From: Planctomycetota bacterium | GTDB lineage: Bacteria > Planctomycetota > Planctomycetia > Isosphaerales > Isosphaeraceae | DNA: 64,000 nucleotides | Reading direction: 5' to 3' | Assembly (NCBI GenBank): GCA_028291545.1 | Contig: JAQGHR010000157.1 | Coordinates: 83,235 to 147,234 of the forward strand | In this document: positions 34,726 through 42,915 of the stretch, in pieces | Numbering within the stretch: position 1 is the first letter of the stretch | Layout of the letters: every line of letters begins with the position of its first letter | Notes under the pieces: model-generated | Told to the model about the DNA's origin: nothing | What the model saw: only the letters and a program-made list of their open reading frames with translations | Database searches by the model: none | Made by a program: the position numbers and the translations under genes

Positions 34726-35460
34726 CTACCAGAATCGCTCCTCTCTCCACGGGTCGCCATGGTTGTGATAGCCATTCTCCTCCCAGAACCCCGGTCGATC
34801 CTCCGGCAGAAACTCGACGCCCCTGACCCATTTCGCACTCTTCCACGCATAAAGGCGGGGAACGATCAGACGAAGCGGCCAACCGTGATCTGGGTCAAGA
34901 TCCTCGCCGTTGTGAGCCCAGGCGAACAGGCAATCGCTGTCCAGGAAATCGGGCAGAGGCAGGTTTGTCGTGTATCCATTCTCGGCACGAATGAGGACAA
35001 ATTTCGCTTCGGGCCTCAAGGTGACCGTCTTCCTCAGTTCGGAGACGAGTACGCCTTCCCAGACGTTGTTCAGCATGCTCCACCGCGTGACGCAGTGCAT
35101 GTCCGCGAAGACTCGGGCCGAGGGGAGGGATCGGAACGAGTCCCACGTCAAGGTCTTGGGGGTTTCCAGCAGGCCCGACAGCGTGAAGGTCCAGTTAGCA
35201 AGATCGATCTTCGGCGTCGATCCGGCATGGAGGACCGGCCAGCGACGCGTCTCCACCTGGCCGGGGGGAACCCGACGGTCTCGGGTGGTATCCCTGCTGA
35301 TCACATCGAACATCGAATTCATGGAATCACCGGGATAATTGGATCGGGCAGGGGGGCGACGGAAGAGGCTGGCGATTCCCCGAGCGGCGATCTGGACCTT
35401 GGAACCAAGGCTGGCCGAGAGCCCCCGTGTTTCTGGGTCGGACGCCGGAGTGTCGCTCAT
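34726..35460 (-). CDS. Sulfite oxidase-like molybdopterin-dependent oxidoreductase
   Basis: 244 residues. The core domain motifs are present: WTFTLSGLLETPKTLTWDSF, the molybdenum ligand Cys in ADMHCVTRWSM, LRAENGYTTNLPL-like IRAENGYTTNLPLPDFL, and DHGWPLRLIVPRLYAWKSAKW ending GFWEENGYHNHGDPW. The size and GYHNHGDPW end match the small YedY/YuiH-like group. No Tat signal (twin Arg plus hydrophobic core) is visible: the N-terminus is polar, so it may act in the cytoplasm, unlike MsrP. Substrate unknown. The gene for Glu-Q tRNA synthetase lies 33 nt upstream on the same strand. Confidence 0.9.
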   Translation of the reverse strand: MSDTPASDPETRGLSASLGSKVQIAARGIASLFRRPPARSNYPGDSMNSMFDVISRDTTRDRRVPPGQVETRRWPVLHAGSTPKIDLANWTFTLSGLLETPKTLTWDSFRSLPSARVFADMHCVTRWSMLNNVWEGVLVSELRKTVTLRPEAKFVLIRAENGYTTNLPLPDFLDSDCLFAWAHNGEDLDPDHGWPLRLIVPRLYAWKSAKWVRGVEFLPEDRPGFWEENGYHNHGDPWREERFW

Positions 35461-35493
35461 CGCGGGCCTCGTTCTCGCGGAGATTCCGCTACC

Positions 35494-36465
35494 CTATTCA
35501 TTGTACGATCCTGCCATCTCCACGATCCAAGGCGCTTTCGGGATTCCTTCGAACAGGAAGGCCTGGATGAGAGCGTCCGGTCTAATCCTCTCGCGACTGA
35601 CCGCCAATCCGCACGAGTTTGCCAAAATTGCAACCAGGCGACCGGGATCGACGCCCGAATCGCGAAGGGCTGCCAGCTTGATCGATCCGTCTCGCTTTGC
35701 CAGCCGTTGTCCATCGGCATCAAGGACCAGCGGGACATGCCCGAATTCCGGTTCGGGAAGGCCCAGTGCCAGATACAGAAGGATTTGTCTCGGAGTGCTG
35801 CTGATCAGGTCGTCGCCCCGGACGACCTGGTTGACTCCCATCGCCGCATCGTCGCAGACGACCGCCAACTGATAGGCCGGCTCGCCGCTGGATCGACCGA
35901 CGATGAAATCACCACCGTTTGCGTGGGGGGCACCCGCGATCATTCCTCTCACCAGATCGTCCCACCAGATTTGCCCGAACGGAACCCGGAATCGCCAGCA
36001 GAAGGAACGACCGGAGAGCGACTCGGCGTCGGCGGCGCGACGGTACGCACATGTCCCGAGATAGCTCGTGCCTTCTTCGCCGGGATGCGGAGCCGACGAG
36101 GCCCGGGCGATCTCGGCGCGCGAGCAAGTGCAGGGATAAACCCGCTCCTGAGCCTTCAGACGGTCGAGCGCGGCCTGATAGTTCAATTTCCTCATCGATT
36201 GGAGATACGGTGCATTCGGCCCCCCCACATCCGGTCCTTCGTCCCAGTCCAGGCCGAGCCATCGGAGGTCTGCGATCGACGCTTCGATCGACTCGGGACG
36301 GGCACGCGACGCGTCGATGTCTTCGATCCGGAGGATGATCCGACCGCCGGCCGACCGCGCAGCCAGCCACGCGACCAGAAACGTGCGGGCGTGCCCGATG
36401 TGTAAGCCCCCGGTCGGAGACGGAGCGAGTCGGCCGACGATGGTACGGTTCTCTTGGGGTATCAT
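35494..36465 (-). CDS. gluQ: Glutamyl-Q tRNA(Asp) synthetase
   Basis: 323 residues from ATG 36465; an ATG at 36516 would add 17 residues. It charges glutamate onto queuosine at position 34 of tRNA(Asp). Catalytic-domain features: RLAPSPTGGLHIGHA (HIGH motif), LRIEDIDASRARPE, LGLDWDEGPDVGG, the zinc site CTCSRAEI with YLGTC, QVVRGDDLISSTPRQ, and RLAKRDGSI in place of KMSKS. The absence of the anticodon-binding domain and the 300-residue size separate it from full GltX. It is divergent from prfB, with their 5' ends about 180 nt apart. Confidence 0.94.
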   Translation of the reverse strand: MIPQENRTIVGRLAPSPTGGLHIGHARTFLVAWLAARSAGGRIILRIEDIDASRARPESIEASIADLRWLGLDWDEGPDVGGPNAPYLQSMRKLNYQAALDRLKAQERVYPCTCSRAEIARASSAPHPGEEGTSYLGTCAYRRAADAESLSGRSFCWRFRVPFGQIWWDDLVRGMIAGAPHANGGDFIVGRSSGEPAYQLAVVCDDAAMGVNQVVRGDDLISSTPRQILLYLALGLPEPEFGHVPLVLDADGQRLAKRDGSIKLAALRDSGVDPGRLVAILANSCGLAVSRERIRPDALIQAFLFEGIPKAPWIVEMAGSYNE

Positions 36466-36647
36466 TCGGGCGATCGAGGACGGATTGAGGTTGAGAGAAG
36501 CCGCGAGCGGTACCATGACCCGGCACAGTTCGGCTGGTCGCCGGGGCGGGCCGGGGCGTACAATGATCCTGCCGCGCCGGGAACGGCGTGGCTAGTCCCC
36601 GTCTCGGGGACAACTGGGGTCGGCCTGAGTCGGAGGACGGAAGCGAG

Positions 36648-37761
36648 ATGGATGCCGAGTTGAAGCGCGATGCACGGGCCGTGATCGAGCGGATCACCCA
36701 ACTTCGAGACTCTCTTTGACTTGGGCGAAAAAGAGGCCCGGCGAGACGAGTTGACGAAGGAGAGCGAGGAGGGCGCCTTCTGGAATGACCAGGAGAAGGC
36801 AAAGTCCGTCATCGCGGAAATGAAGTCGCTGAACGGCGTCCTCAAGCCGTTCGGGTCCCTCCTGCAACAGTCGGACGATCTGGCGACACTGATCGAGATG
36901 GCCGACGAAGAGGGCGAGGATAGCCTCAACGATGAGATCCGCCAGGCAGTCAAGCAAGCGACGGCGGATTTTGAAGCCTTCGAGCTTCGCTCGATGCTGT
37001 CCGGCCCGAACGACCACTGCAATGCCTTCGTCACGATCCACGCGGGCGCCGGCGGCACCGAAGCGTGCGACTGGGCCGAGATGCTGCTGCGCATGTACCT
37101 GATGTGGGCCGAATCGCATCGGTTCAAGACGAATATTCAAGACCGGGAAGAGGGCGGCGCGGCAGGAATTCAAACGGCGACGATTCACATTCAGGGCGAG
37201 TACGTTTACGGCTATCTGCGAGGCGAGACCGGCGTCCATCGCCTCGTTCGGAATAGCCCTTACGACTCGGCCGGCCGTCGGCAGACCTCCTTCGCCTCGG
37301 TGGACGTGCTGCCGGAGATCGATGAGTCGATCGTAATCGAGATTCGCGAGGTGGACCTCAAGCGAGACGTCTTCCGTTGCGGCGGTCCCGGCGGCCAGCA
37401 CCAGAACAAGACCGAGTCCGGCGTTCGCTTCACCCACCTGCCCACCGGCATCGCCGCCGAGTCACGAACCGAGCGATCCCAGCACAAGAACAGCGCGAAC
37501 GCGATGGCCCTCTTGAAGTCCAAGCTCATCCGTCGCGAGGAAGAAAAGCGCGAGGCCGACTACGCCAAGAAGTACGACGAGAAGGGCGAAATCTCCTTCG
37601 GGAACCAGATCCGCTCCTACGTCCTCCAGCCCTATCAGCTCGTGACCGATCTTCGGACCGGGCTGAAAGTCGGCAATCCTCGCGCGCTGCTGGACGGCGG
37701 GCTCGATGTGTTCATCGATTCCTACCTGCGCTGGAAGCTGTCCGGGGCGTTGCCGAGGTAA
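36648..37761 (+). CDS. prfB: Peptide chain release factor 2 with programmed +1 frameshift
   Basis: The gene begins at ATG 36648 (GGAGGA 10 nt upstream), runs 23 codons to CTT TGA at 36714-36719, and continues in the +1 frame from GAC 36718: the classical CUU UGA C site. The joined product has 370 residues, matching RF2. GGQ is at 248-250 (GGPGGQHQNK). The stop-reading tripeptide in VHRLVRNSPYDSAGRR is SPY at 203-205, where RF2 normally has SPF. RF2 terminates at UGA and UAA; low RF2 allows the shift, which is autoregulation. The internal Shine-Dalgarno normally placed 3 nt before CUU is poor here (CGAGAC instead of AGGGGG). The next gene overlaps by 1 nt. Confidence 0.95.
36711..36720 (+). 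other. prfB: prfB programmed frameshift site
   Basis: TCTCTTTGAC: the zero-frame reads TCT CTT TGA and the productive frame skips one base to read CTT then GAC. The downstream frame from 36721 encodes the rest of RF2 without interruption, so the shift is needed. The in-frame UGA is the stop codon RF2 itself recognises. Confidence 0.92.
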
Positions 37762-38477
37762 TGGGCATGGTGACGATCGAGGAATCGGACGACGAGAAGG
37801 CGATCGTAACGCCCGAGTTTCGCCTGAAATTTCGATGGCTGGGAGATCGCTGGTCGCATGCCATCGAGACCCCGGCAGATCCCTGGATCACGCTCGCTGA
37901 ATCCGTCGAATGGCAATCCCCGGTGGAGTCGCCGGAGCGGGTTGTGAGCCCGACATATCAGGAGTTGCACTTTCAGGAAGCAGACGACGCGGTCATCGCC
38001 TTGTTGGTCGGCGCGGCGGGTCCGCACCACTTCTCGGCCTCAGTGCATGTCTCGTGGAAAATCGGCCGATCTCCCGATCCCTACAATCAAGGATGGGAAT
38101 ACCCGACGACACGCATGGTCTTCGACGTGGCGGATCGGTGCCGGATCGAGAATGTTGACTTCGAGTGCAATTATCACATTCACGAACCACCTATCAAAGA
38201 GCACCTGGGTAACGACCGCGATGTGGATGCCCACGGTGATCTGATGCGAGACTGGCGAGCTCGCCTTGACTGGACGCTCCGGTCGGAAGACTCCTACAAG
38301 GCCATGCTTTCGGGTGTTCCGAGCCGTAGGCCAAAGACGACGGTAGCCTACGCAAATCGCGTCTCCGTAACCCGATGGCAAGTACGGATCGCCTCGCCTT
38401 TGAGCATCGAGGGAAGCACCCGACGCATGAACTACGCCTGGAGCCACTCTGTCCGGCAGAAAATTGAAACGAAGTAG
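37761..38477 (+). CDS. Hypothetical protein coupled to prfB
   Basis: 238 residues from ATG 37761, sharing one base with the prfB stop (TAATG); a second ATG at 37767 is possible. It is probably cytoplasmic, with many Trp residues and predominantly beta composition (LKFRWLGDRWSHAIE, FSASVHVSWKIGRSPDP, MVFDVADRCRIENVDFECNY). The last third reads like a helical stretch and an Arg-rich beta strand (VSVTRWQVRIASP). I do not recognise the family. The stop-start overlap suggests translation coupled to termination at prfB; a functional link is not shown. Confidence 0.75.
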   Translation: MGMVTIEESDDEKAIVTPEFRLKFRWLGDRWSHAIETPADPWITLAESVEWQSPVESPERVVSPTYQELHFQEADDAVIALLVGAAGPHHFSASVHVSWKIGRSPDPYNQGWEYPTTRMVFDVADRCRIENVDFECNYHIHEPPIKEHLGNDRDVDAHGDLMRDWRARLDWTLRSEDSYKAMLSGVPSRRPKTTVAYANRVSVTRWQVRIASPLSIEGSTRRMNYAWSHSVRQKIETK

Positions 38478-38603
38478 CTTGCCAAGCTACGGGCAATCCT
38501 CACTGGATGATGAACCGATCGCGGTCTGCAATCGCGGACCCTACGAAGTTGGAACTGGCCAGCATTCAAGCTCGACGGCCCCCTCTCCCTTGGAAATCTG
38601 TCC

Positions 38604-39851
38604 ATGAACACGCTCAAGCTCTCCGACCCCGAAGTCTTTGCCGCCATCGCTGCCGAGGAGGAGCGACAGCGCGATGACCTCGAACTGATCGCGTCGGAGA
38701 ATTACACGAGCAAGGCCATCATGGAGGCCGTCGGATCGGTCCTCACGAACAAATATGCGGAGGGCCTGCCGGGCCGTCGCTACTATGGTGGTTGCGAGCA
38801 TGTGGATACGTCGGAAAGGCTGGCGATCAAGCGGGCGAAGGAGCTTTTCGGCGCGGAACATGTCAACGTCCAGCCGCACTCGGGAGCGACGGCAAATCAT
38901 GCCGTGTATTATGCGGCCCTGGAAGTCGGTGATACGGTCCTGGCGATGGATCTGGCCCAAGGAGGCCATCTCACGCACGGGATGAAGCTGAACTTTTCGG
39001 GGCGGTGGTACAACATCGTGGGGTATGGCCTCGATCCCAAGACGGAGCACATCGACTACGACCGGCTCGCGGAACTGGCTCGGGAACACAAGCCGAAGCT
39101 GATTCTCGCGGGGGCGAGTGCCTATCCGAGAATCATCAATTTCGAGCGCATGGCCGAGGTCGCCAGGGAGGTCGGGGCGCTCCTGTTCACAGATATGGCC
39201 CATATCGCGGGGCTTGTCGCCGCGGGAGAGCATCCCAGCCCGGTGCCGATGTCCGATTTCGTGACAACGACGACGCATAAAACCTTGCGTGGGCCTCGTG
39301 GCGGCATCGTGATGTCCAAGGAGTCCTGGGCCAAGAAGGTGGATATGGCCGTGTTTCCCGGGTTGCAGGGCGGCCCGCTCGAACATGTCATCGCGGGCAA
39401 GGCCGTTTGCTTCGGTGAGGCGCTCAGGACGGATTTCAAGAGCTACGGCAAGCAGGTCGTCGCCAATGCCAAGGTGCTCGGAGAGGAGATCATGCGCGCC
39501 GGGTTCCGGCTCGTATCGCAGGGGACCGATAACCATCTCATCCTGATCGACATGACCTCGAAGGGGCTCACCGGCAAGATCGCGGAAAACGCTCTGGGAC
39601 GAGCGGGCATCACCGTCAACAAGAACCTGATCCCATTCGATACCCGAAAGCCGCTCGACCCGTCGGGCATCCGGATGGGCACCCCCGCGCTCACTACCCG
39701 AGGTCTTCGCGAGGACGCCATCCGTCGCGTTGCGGCGTGGATCGTGGAGGTTCTGGCCGCTCCCGAAGATGCCTCCCGTGCCGAGCGTGTACGAAACGAG
39801 ATCCGAGAATTCGGGAAGGATTATCCCGTTCCGGCGGACGCCCGAGGTTGA
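38604..39851 (+). CDS. glyA: Serine hydroxymethyltransferase
   Basis: 415 residues, normal length. It interconverts serine and glycine with tetrahydrofolate as one-carbon carrier, using PLP. Motifs: ELIASENYTSKAIMEA, NKYAEGLPGRRYYGG, NVQPHSGATANHAVY, and the PLP-lysine in VTTTTHKTLRGPRGG. A serine hydroxymethyltransferase is also the step after glycolate and glyoxylate are turned to glycine, so it could connect with the glc operon, but it is a housekeeping gene in any case. It stands 126 nt after the prfB-linked orphan and ends 6 nt before a convergent membrane-protein gene. Confidence 0.97.
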   Translation: MNTLKLSDPEVFAAIAAEEERQRDDLELIASENYTSKAIMEAVGSVLTNKYAEGLPGRRYYGGCEHVDTSERLAIKRAKELFGAEHVNVQPHSGATANHAVYYAALEVGDTVLAMDLAQGGHLTHGMKLNFSGRWYNIVGYGLDPKTEHIDYDRLAELAREHKPKLILAGASAYPRIINFERMAEVAREVGALLFTDMAHIAGLVAAGEHPSPVPMSDFVTTTTHKTLRGPRGGIVMSKESWAKKVDMAVFPGLQGGPLEHVIAGKAVCFGEALRTDFKSYGKQVVANAKVLGEEIMRAGFRLVSQGTDNHLILIDMTSKGLTGKIAENALGRAGITVNKNLIPFDTRKPLDPSGIRMGTPALTTRGLREDAIRRVAAWIVEVLAAPEDASRAERVRNEIREFGKDYPVPADARG

Positions 39852-39857
39852 GGCCAT

Positions 39858-41804
39858 TCAGTCGGGGGCTGAATCTGAGCGGTTCGCCGCGACCCGGTTT
39901 TCGTCCGCGACTTGCACTCGGTAGACGGCGTATCGACCTTCGACATGCAGGAGTTCGAGCGCGTCTTTATCCCTAATTTCGTTTGCCGGCGCGGCGGCGA
40001 TCACGTAATCGGCACCGTAGCGTCTGGCGAGTTCGGCACGATCTGGGTCGCTCATCTCCTGATAGCGGCGCTCCAGTCCTTGCCGATCACGGAGGTAGGC
40101 CTTTGCGAACTCCTGGATCGAGCCGTGAAAGCCGACATGGTTGAGAAACTTCGTGGCCCAATCAGCCAGACCGGCGGCATGATAAGGACTGGCTGCACGG
40201 TTGAAAACGACCTGGCGACGGGACCAGAGGCGAAAGGTCTTCGGTCCGGGAGGCCCGACGAAACGTGCCGAGATCGGGGTGTGGTCGCGACACCAGAGGG
40301 CAAGCGCCTCGATGTCATCCGTCGCCCATTCGCCGAATCGACAGTGCGCGGCCAGCGTCTTCGCCGCGTAACCGGAGGAGACGTTGGCCACAATCATGGC
40401 CGCGAAAGGAACGGCCCAGGCGGATCCGAAAAGGGTCAAAGCGCGACGTCGCGACCAGGTTCGTGTGATCATGATACGACCGAGAAACGACCACGCGAGA
40501 GCCAATCCCAGGGCGCCAATCAGACGCATCTGGCCCGATTCGGTGTCGTGTCTCGAAAGGAACACGAGGCCGGTGGCGAGAACGATGATTCCGACGGAGA
40601 TCTCGGATCGACGGCTGAAACGACAAGCTAGCGTCGAGGCCAGTTCAACCGCGGTCGCGACCACGAGCGCCCAGTCTCCGGTCAGGCCCGTGACCAACAA
40701 TGCGGCCCGCGATTGGCCCCAGACGTCACCACGATCCCAGAGCGAGCGAACGCGGTTCGAGAGCACGATCAGGCATAAACCTCGTGCCACGGTCGCCATT
40801 CGGAACGGCTGGAAGACGGTCGCACGGACCGAGCCGAGCCGTTCGATGGCGACCCAGGCCAGCGCCAGACCGGCGAGATTGACGAAGAGCAGAATGACGA
40901 GTCGGTTCCTGGCCTGGGGGCTTTCTGGGATGGCATCGGCGGCCTGTCCCGCCCGCTCCGCTCCGAGCGATGTCAGGACCGCAAGGATCGGATAGCAGGC
41001 CCAGGCCAACCATTGCGGCATTCGCCAGAGGTGCGGAAGCATATGCTGCGGGCTCTGGACGGTCGCGGAGAGCGTCAAATAGTCGTCAGACGACATCCCG
41101 GCCATGAGGCGTGAACTGGCTCCAGCCATCATGGCGGTACCCGGAATCATTGCGAGGCCGAGTGCTACGAGCCCGACGACCGAGCATCGACGGCTCACGC
41201 TGGTCTGCCCCCGGAAGCCTGACCAGACAATCCAGCCCACGCCGACCATCAGGGCGAGCTGGAGTCCCAAGGAAGGATGAACGAGAGTCGCCAGACCGAG
41301 CCATCCCGCCGCCGGCCCTCGGCCGCGACCTGGATCGGCGATGACGGCGGCCAGGGCCGCCCACCCGAGGGCGAGGGCCATCAGACGGTCGAGCAACATG
41401 GCCTCGAACAGGTGGTTCGTGCCGACGTTGCCAGCCTTCGCCGTGAGGATAAGGAGGACTGCCACGACGCCGACTCGTCCGCTGCCGTCAGGCCAGACGA
41501 CGCGGGCGAGGCGGTCGACCGCGAGGCACGTGACGACGAACGTCGCGGCAAAAAGTGCGGCCAGACCAACCGACAGGCCGAACGGGCGACTCGCGGCGTC
41601 GATCAGGGCGAGGTAACCGCGATGGGGATTGAAGTCGTCGAAGGCGCGGACGAAGGGGTCGTTCGCGAACAGGGAGGCATCTTGCGCGTGGAGCAGGAGG
41701 GGGAGACGATAGGCCTGATCGCCATCGCGACTATGGTAACCGCGAAGGGTCAGATACAGGCCCAGCGCGACGAGAACCATCCAGGCGCGAGAAGGGCGAT
41801 CCAT
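39858..41804 (-). CDS. Multi-spanning membrane protein, DUF6798-like
   Basis: 648 residues from ATG 41804 (the frame opens at 41840). About eleven hydrophobic helices cover residues 5-490 (WMVLVALGLYLTLRGYHS first). An early loop has DGDQAYRLPLLLHAQD. The soluble C-terminal domain contains ALWCRDHTPISARFVGPPG and VVFNRAASPYHAAGLADW, which to me recall DUF6798 proteins of planctomycetes (from memory, unverified). The layout, polytopic membrane part plus ~160-residue tail, matches the protein at 9710-11500, although sequence similarity by eye is low. A GT-C-type role in envelope polymer synthesis is possible. cvpA lies upstream on the same strand. Confidence 0.75.
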   Translation of the reverse strand: MDRPSRAWMVLVALGLYLTLRGYHSRDGDQAYRLPLLLHAQDASLFANDPFVRAFDDFNPHRGYLALIDAASRPFGLSVGLAALFAATFVVTCLAVDRLARVVWPDGSGRVGVVAVLLILTAKAGNVGTNHLFEAMLLDRLMALALGWAALAAVIADPGRGRGPAAGWLGLATLVHPSLGLQLALMVGVGWIVWSGFRGQTSVSRRCSVVGLVALGLAMIPGTAMMAGASSRLMAGMSSDDYLTLSATVQSPQHMLPHLWRMPQWLAWACYPILAVLTSLGAERAGQAADAIPESPQARNRLVILLFVNLAGLALAWVAIERLGSVRATVFQPFRMATVARGLCLIVLSNRVRSLWDRGDVWGQSRAALLVTGLTGDWALVVATAVELASTLACRFSRRSEISVGIIVLATGLVFLSRHDTESGQMRLIGALGLALAWSFLGRIMITRTWSRRRALTLFGSAWAVPFAAMIVANVSSGYAAKTLAAHCRFGEWATDDIEALALWCRDHTPISARFVGPPGPKTFRLWSRRQVVFNRAASPYHAAGLADWATKFLNHVGFHGSIQEFAKAYLRDRQGLERRYQEMSDPDRAELARRYGADYVIAAAPANEIRDKDALELLHVEGRYAVYRVQVADENRVAANRSDSAPD

Positions 41805-41908
41805 CCGAGTCCGGCTCCGACCCTTTGATGCGAAGCCCACCGTCGTCGTTCCCGGCTGGTTGGCGGGAGTGGTGGGCGTCGATCACCCTACAGGGATCGG
41901 GCCGACGG

Positions 41909-42676
41909 TCAAGGCCGATCGGGATCGAGGCCCTCGTGGCGCATCTCGTTTTCGAGCTCTTCCAGAAATGAGGGCGAGCCCGGATCTAGCCGTCGGGGAA
42001 CGCTCAGGGTCTTGGGCCGACCCGACGCCGTACGGATGGGCGTGTCCGCCGTCGCGGACGGTTTGGCGGTCTCCGTCCCGGAGGGCTTCTCGTCGATCTT
42101 TTTTTCGAGACTTTTTGTCTCTCCGGCGGACCAAACACCTCGGCTCTTGACGCGGCTTACAAAGGACTGGACAGGTGGCGACACCCAGAGCTTTTCGGCG
42201 GGGCAGTACTGGAGCGACCACGCCATTGCCTTCGAGGTCTTGGCCTGCTCATCCGCGAATGGGGCGGTCGAGAGATAGGGCGGACCATACTTGGTTACCG
42301 CCGCGGCCAGGAAAGAAGCGAGGATCAGGCCCTTGATTGCACCCAGTGTGAAGCCCGCTCCCTGATCGGCACGATTCGGCTCGGGTTCGCCGTAAGTCCT
42401 GCGCCGCATGGACTTCAGGATGGATAGGCTGACCCCCGTCATCAGGACGTACAAGAGCGCGGCGGCCGTCCACCAGAGCAGACGGTCAAGGATTTCGCCG
42501 CCGATCGACGGGAAATAGCTTGCAGCATACGGCCGAGCCAGGTCACGGACCGGGTCGGCGGCGTAGACACATCCGACCAGCGCCCCAAGGGGGATTACCT
42601 GGCGTAGGAAGCCTTTGAACCAACCACGGATCGCCCCGATAAGGACCACGATCCCGAGCGTGATGTCCAACCCCAT
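41909..42676 (-). CDS. CvpA family membrane protein
   Basis: 255 residues from ATG 42676, chosen because GGAGGGG sits 5 nt upstream; GTG 42682 would be too close to it. Four membrane helices in the first ~140 residues: LDITLGIVVLIGAIRGWFKG with the family's G-x-x-RG-x-x-KG signature, then a helix pair and GAIKGLILASFLAAAV. A Pro/Thr-rich cytoplasmic tail follows. CvpA proteins are inner-membrane proteins linked to colicin V production and envelope homeostasis. The gene is divergent from the FG-GAP lipoprotein gene, with a 239-nt spacer that likely holds both promoters. Confidence 0.88.
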   Translation of the reverse strand: MGLDITLGIVVLIGAIRGWFKGFLRQVIPLGALVGCVYAADPVRDLARPYAASYFPSIGGEILDRLLWWTAAALLYVLMTGVSLSILKSMRRRTYGEPEPNRADQGAGFTLGAIKGLILASFLAAAVTKYGPPYLSTAPFADEQAKTSKAMAWSLQYCPAEKLWVSPPVQSFVSRVKSRGVWSAGETKSLEKKIDEKPSGTETAKPSATADTPIRTASGRPKTLSVPRRLDPGSPSFLEELENEMRHEGLDPDRP

Positions 42677-42915
42677 CGCCACCCCTCCGCGTTGCCATTC
42701 CCGGATCGCCTGCTCGTCTATTCGTGCGCCGAGCGGCGATCTTGTTGCAAATCATTCGGCAGTATCCGAGGGTATCGGCCGACACGGCTTCCCACTTGAG
42801 CGAAATCCATTCCTACCCTGCGACAGATGCATTTTGTCCGTGGTACGATTTCTTCCCCGACACGCCATTATTCATCCTCTCAGTGTTGGGGACCACCCAC
42901 TTCCGGAGCCCGATC

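Noticed and set aside
34759..36405. Plus-strand open frame of 548 codons across the molybdoenzyme and gluQ genes
   Set aside because: Both minus-strand genes carry complete motifs; the plus frame has none and spans two unrelated genes.
38541..39857. Antisense open frame of 438 codons opposite glyA
   Set aside because: glyA is unmistakable; the antisense frame is a codon-bias shadow without protein-like pattern.
41886..41893. Third copy of CCCTACAG
   Set aside because: An 8-mer is expected about twice in both strands of 64 kb by chance, and no long hairpin of the tsf type surrounds this copy.
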